Shown piece after piece: positions 40,379-45,448 of a DNA stretch of 45,448 nt. Origin of the DNA: Planktothricoides sp. SR001. Lineage in GTDB: Bacteria > Cyanobacteriota > Cyanobacteriia > Cyanobacteriales > Laspinemataceae. The DNA lies in NCBI RefSeq assembly GCF_001276715.1, contig NZ_LIUQ01000008.1, positions 67,974 through 113,421 of the forward strand, in the 5' to 3' direction. The first letter of the stretch is position 1. Each line of letters begins with the position of its first letter. Below the pieces are notes generated by a model. That model searched no databases. It was not told the DNA's origin and saw only the letters and a list, made by a program, of their open reading frames with translations. Both the position numbers and the translations under genes were made by a program.

Positions 40379-42826
40379 TTAATTGCTGCTCGAGCCACCA
40401 AACATTTGGAAAAAGTTTAAAAAGCCAAAGACAGACAGCACCGGATTGGTTACAGCGCCAATGGTTCCGCCGATTTCTCCGAGGGTATCTCTGGTTTTAG
40501 CCAATCCAGAACGCCCCACCACAATCACATCACCATTACGCAGAGTCGGGTTAGTTTGTTCATCCAGACCTTGACTGAAATCAACGGGCACCACCTCTTT
40601 ACTCACCGTGCCATTCGGGTTCAACCGAATCAACTCCACATCATCCTTACGAGCGCGACTATTATTAAAGCCGCCAGCCGCTAACAATGCTTGGTTCAAA
40701 GAAGTATTCGGTGGCAACTCCAACGTCCCCGGGCTTAAAACTTCCCCAACAATATTGACGCGGATCGCAGCGGGAGAAAAACTGGCTAAAGCCACTTGAG
40801 GCGCTTCCGCTAAATCGATACTGGTAGCGGTGGGCACCACAATGGTATCTCCTTGTTGGAGAATAACATCGTTAGTTAGTGCGCCAGTTTCCAGCAGTTG
40901 CCAGAGATCCAAAGCGATTAATTGTTGAGTCCCATCTTTCCTTTGCCGACGTACCTCAATTTGACGAATATCCGCCAAGGGTGTAATGCCACCGGCTGTT
41001 TGAATCGCACGAGTCACCGTGGTCAGGCCAATGATTCCGCCACCCGCACCTGGGGCGCCTCCGCCTCCTCCTGCTCCCACCGTATAGGTGCCGGGACGGT
41101 TGACTTCACCGACCACGGCAATATTTAACGGTTGAGAGGTATCTGCCGCAAAGTTGGCTGTGGCTAATTGTATAGAACGGGCTGGGTCAAAATTCTCTGC
41201 GGATACCGTGGGCACCACAATGGTATCTCCTTGTTGCAAGATGATATCTTGGGTGAGATTTCCTCGCTCCACCATATCCCAGAGGTTTACCGATATGGTT
41301 TGCTCTGTACCGGCTTTTGGTCGCCGAATCACCTGGATATTACCGATATCTGCGGATAAGGTTACGCCCCCGGCAGTTTGCAAGGCGAGGGTCAGCCTGG
41401 TGAGTCCAACCAAACCTCCCGCCATCCCCGTATTCGGATCGGCACCACCTCCTCCACCGGCTCCTACGGTATAGGTTCCCGGACGGGTCACTTCCCCAAC
41501 GATCGCAATCTTCAAAGGTTGTGAGGTATCAGCGGCAAAGTTTGATGTTGCTAGTTTCACCAATCGGGCTTCGGTCATCGTCTCTGGGGCTGCCGTGGGG
41601 ACGACAATAGTATCTCCCTCTTGCAGGATCAGGTCTTGCAGCAGATCTCCTCTTTCTACCATCTCCCAAAGGTTCACGGAGATGGACTGGGGAGCGCCCG
41701 CTCTGGGTCGGCGAATTAGTTGGATACTACCAATATCAGCGGATAAGCTGACTCCGCCAGCGGTTTGCAGGGCGCGGCTAATGGTGAGAGTGCCGCCGGT
41801 GCCATCCACCCTGGTGACAGTGTAGGAACCAGGACGAGACACTTCCCCGACGACGACAATATTGATCGGTGCGGTGGCTTCCCCGGATAAGGTGGCACTG
41901 GCTAATTGACTGGCCTCAAAGGGATTAAAAGTGGTTGCCGTGGGGATAAAGATTGTGTCACCATCCCGCAAGGAAATGTCCTGACTGAGGTCTCCTAGTT
42001 GAATTAAGCCTGCTAGATCCAGAGTGGTTAGCTGATCCGGTCTGCCCAGTTGACGCCGCCGCAGTTGGATTTGACGAATATCCGCTGATTGGGTAATTCC
42101 TCCAGCGAGTTGAATCACTTGGGCGATGGTTGCGGGGCCACTCTCAGTGCCTCCCATTGTGTAGGAACCTGGCCGTCTGACTTCTCCGGCAATGCCAATT
42201 TGTAAGGGACGTTTTGCCAGCAGTTTGACGGTGAGTAATTCTGGGCGTTGTAAATAAGGCCGATATGCTTGCTGTAGCAAGCCGGTAAGTTGACTGATGG
42301 TTAAGCCTTCTACCCTCACCGTACCAATCAACGCCATGTTGATGGTGCCATCGACTAGCACTTCATACTGCCCATTGGAGCCACTATATTCGGGGACGTT
42401 GAAAATATCCACCTGAATGGCATCTCCCGGACCGAGGGTATAAGCGGTTTCTACCGGGGGCGGTGAAACTCGCGCTGCTGGAGGAAAGCCTTGTGGTGGG
42501 GGTGGACTGCTGACGGTTCTGGGAGGATTTGTCTGGGTGGGATTGGGGGGCGCGGGATTTGTGGGTGCGGGATTGGTGGGCGCAGGATTGGTGGGCGCGG
42601 GATTTGTCTGAGCCGCGTTTGGTTCCGTTGGTTTTGGGGAGGGCATCTGCTGGGCGATCGCTCCTCGTTGCGGATACAACATCGCTGGTAATGAGACTAT
42701 CAGAGCAATCCAAGCAGACAGAGCGATCCGTGCGATCGGTAGATTTAGGGATGAAATCAACGGGCTGTTTCCCTGACCGGGGATGAAAAGTTTCTGATTT
42801 TTAGAATATGCTGGCATCATTGTCAA
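40379..42826 (-). CDS. Wza-like polysaccharide export protein with multiple SLBB domains
   Basis: An 815-residue secreted or outer-membrane protein. An N-terminal hydrophobic signal (ARIALSAWIALIVSLPAML) is followed by a Pro/Thr/Asn-rich linker with TNPAP repeats (about 68-110) and a poly-export domain (YTLGPGDAIQVDIFNVPEYS). Five SLBB beta-grasp repeats come next, each starting GEV.RPGTYTV and ending ILQ.GDTIVVPT. Two repeats carry Gly-rich loops. A C-terminal LSVFGFLNFFQMFGG may be amphipathic. Such proteins form the periplasm-to-outside channel paired with the Wzc-like kinase next door. The start at 42826 begins MTMMPAYSKN; alternative Met at 42820/42817. Repeats are nearly identical at DNA level. 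Confidence 0.92.
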   Translation of the reverse strand: MTMMPAYSKNQKLFIPGQGNSPLISSLNLPIARIALSAWIALIVSLPAMLYPQRGAIAQQMPSPKPTEPNAAQTNPAPTNPAPTNPAPTNPAPPNPTQTNPPRTVSSPPPPQGFPPAARVSPPPVETAYTLGPGDAIQVDIFNVPEYSGSNGQYEVLVDGTINMALIGTVRVEGLTISQLTGLLQQAYRPYLQRPELLTVKLLAKRPLQIGIAGEVRRPGSYTMGGTESGPATIAQVIQLAGGITQSADIRQIQLRRRQLGRPDQLTTLDLAGLIQLGDLSQDISLRDGDTIFIPTATTFNPFEASQLASATLSGEATAPINIVVVGEVSRPGSYTVTRVDGTGGTLTISRALQTAGGVSLSADIGSIQLIRRPRAGAPQSISVNLWEMVERGDLLQDLILQEGDTIVVPTAAPETMTEARLVKLATSNFAADTSQPLKIAIVGEVTRPGTYTVGAGGGGGADPNTGMAGGLVGLTRLTLALQTAGGVTLSADIGNIQVIRRPKAGTEQTISVNLWDMVERGNLTQDIILQQGDTIVVPTVSAENFDPARSIQLATANFAADTSQPLNIAVVGEVNRPGTYTVGAGGGGGAPGAGGGIIGLTTVTRAIQTAGGITPLADIRQIEVRRQRKDGTQQLIALDLWQLLETGALTNDVILQQGDTIVVPTATSIDLAEAPQVALASFSPAAIRVNIVGEVLSPGTLELPPNTSLNQALLAAGGFNNSRARKDDVELIRLNPNGTVSKEVVPVDFSQGLDEQTNPTLRNGDVIVVGRSGLAKTRDTLGEIGGTIGAVTNPVLSVFGFLNFFQMFGGSSSN

Positions 42827-43306
42827 GTTTTACTTATCGGTTATTCAGTATTAGTTTATATATACAGAAGCAGCCGGAACTATCGGCCAATCCAGGCAAA
42901 TCTCCCCTTGGGGCTAATCACTTAAAATTTTTAAACCACAGGGGACACCGTGTCTATACTTTAACTATAATTAGGCTGGAAGTGGGATTCGGTTTAACCA
43001 ATCCCCGTCCATTCTAGTTTTATCCCCCGGTGGCAGCTAATCTAATCTAGGTTGAACATAAGTATAGTCGTTAGCTTAAGCTGTTTGTTTCCTCTAGGAT
43101 ATACTTATCAATCAGATTAAGCATAATCCGATTGACTTAGGCGATCGCCGCCAGGATAGTTGCATTCTTGTCTTTCAGCCGAGTTAATTCGGCGATCGAT
43201 TTTCCCGGATATTTTAATTTAGGCACAAAATCTCAAAAATTTTTTTACCTAAATTAATTATTATACTATTTCATCATAACATATTTATCTCTTAATCACA
43301 ACAAAC
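42827..43306. promoter_or_regulatory. Divergent intergenic region of the polysaccharide locus
   Basis: 480 bp between the Wza-like gene (minus) and the epimerase (plus). An imperfect inverted repeat, AATCAGATTA.GCATAATCCGATT, lies near 43111-43134. The 60 bp before the epimerase ATG are very AT-rich. No clear promoter pair or RNA gene was recognised. Confidence 0.35.
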
Positions 43307-44317
43307 ATGACTAAACTATTAATAACTGGAGTCGCCGGTTTCATTGGTTTTTATGTTGCCAAAAATATCTCAAAACAAAAAATTAATATTATTGGTATCG
43401 ATAACTTAAATGATTACTATGAAGTTGCTTTAAAAGAAGCCAGATTATCCCAATTAAATCAGTTGGATAATTTTCAATTTGAGCAATTAGATTTAAGCGA
43501 TCGCGCAGGAATGGCCGACTTATTTGCCCGTCATCAACCGGAAAAAGTCGTACATTTAGCCGCTCAAGCCGGAGTCCGCTATTCTCTGACCAATCCCCAT
43601 ACTTATGTAGATAGCAATTTAGTTGGCTTTGTCAATATTCTAGAAGGTTGTCGGCACAATCAAGTCAAACATCTCGTATTTGCTTCCTCCAGTTCGGTCT
43701 ATGGTGCCAACACCAAAATGCCCTTTTCCGTAAATGACAACGTAGACCATCCAGTCAGCCTTTATGCTGCTACCAAAAAAGCCAATGAATTGATGGCACA
43801 TACTTACAGTCATCTATATGGTTTACCCACCACCGGATTACGATTTTTTACAGTTTATGGGTCTTGGGGACGCCCTGACATGGCCTATTTTTTATTTACT
43901 AAAGCAATTCTAGAAGGACAGCCAATTAAAGTATTTAACCAAGGTCGAATGCGCCGTGATTTTACATATATTGATGATATTGTTGAGGGAATTATTAGAG
44001 TGTTAGATCATATTCCTCAACCCAATCCAGCTTATGCTTTTGATTGTGGTTCTCCTGGAAGTAGTGCGGCTCCTTATAAGATTTATAATATTGGCAATAA
44101 TCAACCAGTGGAATTACTTCAGTTCATTGAAGTGTTAGAAGATTGTTTGGGAGTAAAAGCCCAAAAACAAATGATGCCTATGCAGCCCGGAGATGTCCTA
44201 GCCACTTATGCGGATATTGAGGATTTATCCAAAGATGTGGGCTTTAAGCCAAGTACACCAATTGAAGTGGGAATTCGTCACTTTGTTGACTGGTATCGGT
44301 CTTATTATCAAGTATAA
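43307..44317 (+). CDS. NAD-dependent epimerase, UDP-glucuronate 4-epimerase type
   Basis: An extended short-chain dehydrogenase/reductase of 336 residues. The NAD-binding motif is GVAGFIG (8-14), followed by IIGIDNLNDYYEVALKEARL, the fold signature of the UDP-glucuronate 4-epimerase group. The active-site region has ASSSSVYGANTKMPF, and the catalytic Y-x3-K is SLYAATKKANE. LRFFTVYGSWGRPDMAYFLF, and GRMRRDFTYIDDIVEG after it, are highly typical of that group. The product, UDP-galacturonate, would feed the exopolysaccharide whose export genes lie next to it divergently. ATG 43307 opens the locus. A related 4,6-dehydratase function is unlikely because the fingerprint is that of the epimerase. 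Confidence 0.9.
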   Translation: MTKLLITGVAGFIGFYVAKNISKQKINIIGIDNLNDYYEVALKEARLSQLNQLDNFQFEQLDLSDRAGMADLFARHQPEKVVHLAAQAGVRYSLTNPHTYVDSNLVGFVNILEGCRHNQVKHLVFASSSSVYGANTKMPFSVNDNVDHPVSLYAATKKANELMAHTYSHLYGLPTTGLRFFTVYGSWGRPDMAYFLFTKAILEGQPIKVFNQGRMRRDFTYIDDIVEGIIRVLDHIPQPNPAYAFDCGSPGSSAAPYKIYNIGNNQPVELLQFIEVLEDCLGVKAQKQMMPMQPGDVLATYADIEDLSKDVGFKPSTPIEVGIRHFVDWYRSYYQV

Positions 44318-44454
44318 TTCCTTGATCTGATCCAGCAAAAATTCGATGGAAGGTTAAACTTACTCTGTTAACTATCTGTGTAGTTGCCAGAATTTGATCT
44401 TCGTTTTACCCTGTATTTACTGACTCCCCTTAAAGAAAAAAAGAGGATATTTTT

Positions 44455-45448
44455 ATGGCCAAAACCTATCAGGCATCTTATTTAGTGGAAAAGTCCACTG
44501 GTAAAAAAATCAAAATCGGTGGCTGTATGCGATCGCAAAAAGCCCCCCCAAAAGCCAGAGCTTATGCCACCAGTCGCTATGGATCTCAAGAATTACCCCC
44601 GAAAGTTGACCTCCGTCAGCACATGACCAAAGTTGAAGATCAATCCAGTGTCAACAGTTGTACCGCCAATGCTTTAGTCGGAGCTTATGAATATCTTGCC
44701 AAAAGAATTTTAGGCTTTTCGGGAGATGTGAGCCGTCTATTTGTTTATTTCAATGCCCGGAAATACGATCGCATCAAAGGAGATCAAGGCAGCACCATTT
44801 CTGGCAGCATTGCCGTATTAGAAGAAATGGGTGCTTGCACCGAAGAAACTTGGCCTTATGATCCAAAATTAGTCAACAAGCGGCCTGCCGATGAAGCGTA
44901 TGAAGAAGCGAAACAATTTCTCATCGAAGAAGCGGAAGAAATTAATGTGGATCTGTACGCGATGAAACATTGTTTAGCCGAGGGATATCCGTTTGCTTTT
45001 GGACTATTACTATTTAATTCTTTTGATCATGCTCGTCGCCAGGGAATTGTCCCTATGCCGAATTTAGATACGGAAGAAGGGCGAAAAACTCACGGAGCCC
45101 ATGCGATGCTCTGCGTTGGCTATTCTGATAAATCTCAAGCCTTCATTGTGCGTAACTCTTGGGGAGAGGACTGGGGAGACAAAGGTTATTGTTATATTCC
45201 ATATAACTATATGACTGATCCTGATTTATGTTGGGACTGCTGGACAATTCGAGCGTTGACTGACCTCGATTTTAGCCCTGATGTCTGGTACGAGGATGAC
45301 GATCGCAACTACTACTATGAAGCATATGAAGAAGAGGAAGACACCGAAGAAGAGTATTACTATTATGATGATGAAGACGATGACGAATACGATGATGAAG
45401 ACGATGACGAATATGATGATGAAGATGATGACGAATATGATGATGAAG
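44455..45448 (+). CDS. Papain-like (C1A) peptidase with acidic repeat tail, 3' truncated by window edge
   Basis: The ATG at 44455 has AAGAGGA upstream, and the frame is open to the window end (331 residues so far). The papain triad is visible: Cys69 in EDQSSVNSCTANAL (oxyanion Gln63), His216 in HGAHAMLCVGYSD, and Asn234 in VRNSWGEDWGDKGYCYIPY. There is no signal peptide and no inhibitory propeptide beyond 50 residues, so it is probably cytoplasmic. From residue 280 the protein turns into an acidic Asp/Glu/Tyr run (EEEEDTEEEYYYYDD), then DDEDDDEY units encoded by 24-bp tandem repeats. Cyanobacterial C1A peptidases of this short type exist; the tail is unusual. Whether it binds calcium or basic partners is a guess. 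Confidence 0.9.
   Translation, partial: MAKTYQASYLVEKSTGKKIKIGGCMRSQKAPPKARAYATSRYGSQELPPKVDLRQHMTKVEDQSSVNSCTANALVGAYEYLAKRILGFSGDVSRLFVYFNARKYDRIKGDQGSTISGSIAVLEEMGACTEETWPYDPKLVNKRPADEAYEEAKQFLIEEAEEINVDLYAMKHCLAEGYPFAFGLLLFNSFDHARRQGIVPMPNLDTEEGRKTHGAHAMLCVGYSDKSQAFIVRNSWGEDWGDKGYCYIPYNYMTDPDLCWDCWTIRALTDLDFSPDVWYEDDDRNYYYEAYEEEEDTEEEYYYYDDEDDDEYDDEDDDEYDDEDDDEYDDE
45367..45448. repeat. 24-bp tandem repeat encoding an acidic tail
   Basis: Units at 45367, 45391 and 45415, and a partial one at 45439, each encode DDEDDDEY with a few synonymous changes. The array continues beyond the window. Confidence 0.9.

Noticed and set aside
1-45448. tRNA, rRNA, 6S RNA or riboswitch genes
   Set aside because: No conserved T-loop, rRNA or riboswitch core was recognised by eye; a covariance-model scan (tRNAscan-SE, Infernal/Rfam) would be decisive and could not be run.

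Overview
The window reads as a filamentous, Oscillatoriales-like cyanobacterium. The clues are the very frequent GCGATCGC (HIP1) octamer, an isoleucyl-tRNA synthetase carrying the cyanobacteria-specific CAAD membrane domain, a PEP-CTERM protein, an Npun_R2821-type glycosyltransferase-like protein, WD40 and pentapeptide proteins, heptameric short tandem repeats (STRR), and about 25 copies of a palindrome close to AGAAACC-S-GGTTTCT. No rRNA or tRNA gene, CRISPR array or intact insertion sequence was recognised.

Layout. 1-2646: the 3' part of a WD40 protein and a P-loop ATPase. 2898-9812: mostly housekeeping genes: type III pantothenate kinase, alpha/beta hydrolase, Nudix hydrolase, PrxQ peroxiredoxin, DegT-type sugar aminotransferase, AarF/ABC1 kinase-like protein and a small membrane protein. 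9868-14568: a STAND (NB-ARC-like) ATPase, two unknown membrane-associated proteins and a large pentapeptide-repeat protein. 15008-17976: a glycosyltransferase-like gene, a wrecked BrnT-like toxin/antitoxin pair invaded by 14-bp repeats, and a PEP-CTERM gene broken by one nonsense codon. 18141-24264: ileS, bracketed downstream by a PIN toxin/antitoxin pair and upstream by an orphan toxin-like/immunity-like pair. Both pairs lie between direct repeats. 24273-28135: a WD40 remnant, an HTH plus nuclease-like gene, and a divergent four-gene operon of two related GTPases and two small proteins sharing one N-terminal module. 29248-32562: an FHA-ABC (ABCG-type) transporter and a frameshifted second HTH-nuclease-like gene. 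33046-34860: a two-gene membrane/PPC cassette again between direct repeats. 35103-37635: a conserved small protein and an Hsp70-like protein. 37829-44317: exopolysaccharide genes (BY-kinase/Wzc-like, Wza-like SLBB export protein, UDP-glucuronate epimerase). 44455-end: a papain-like peptidase with a repeat-encoded acidic tail, cut by the window edge.

How it fits together. The stable genes serve cofactor synthesis, redox defence, translation and surface polysaccharide. Between them sit small gene pairs of toxin/immunity or signalling character, several bounded by near-identical direct repeats, which suggests exchangeable cassettes embedded in palindromic repeats. The most promising undescribed system is the GTPase pair plus two module-sharing proteins at 25790-28052, with its own terminator-like hairpin and a divergent HTH/nuclease-like gene. 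Its function cannot be read from sequence alone; a conflict or membrane-remodelling role is inference.
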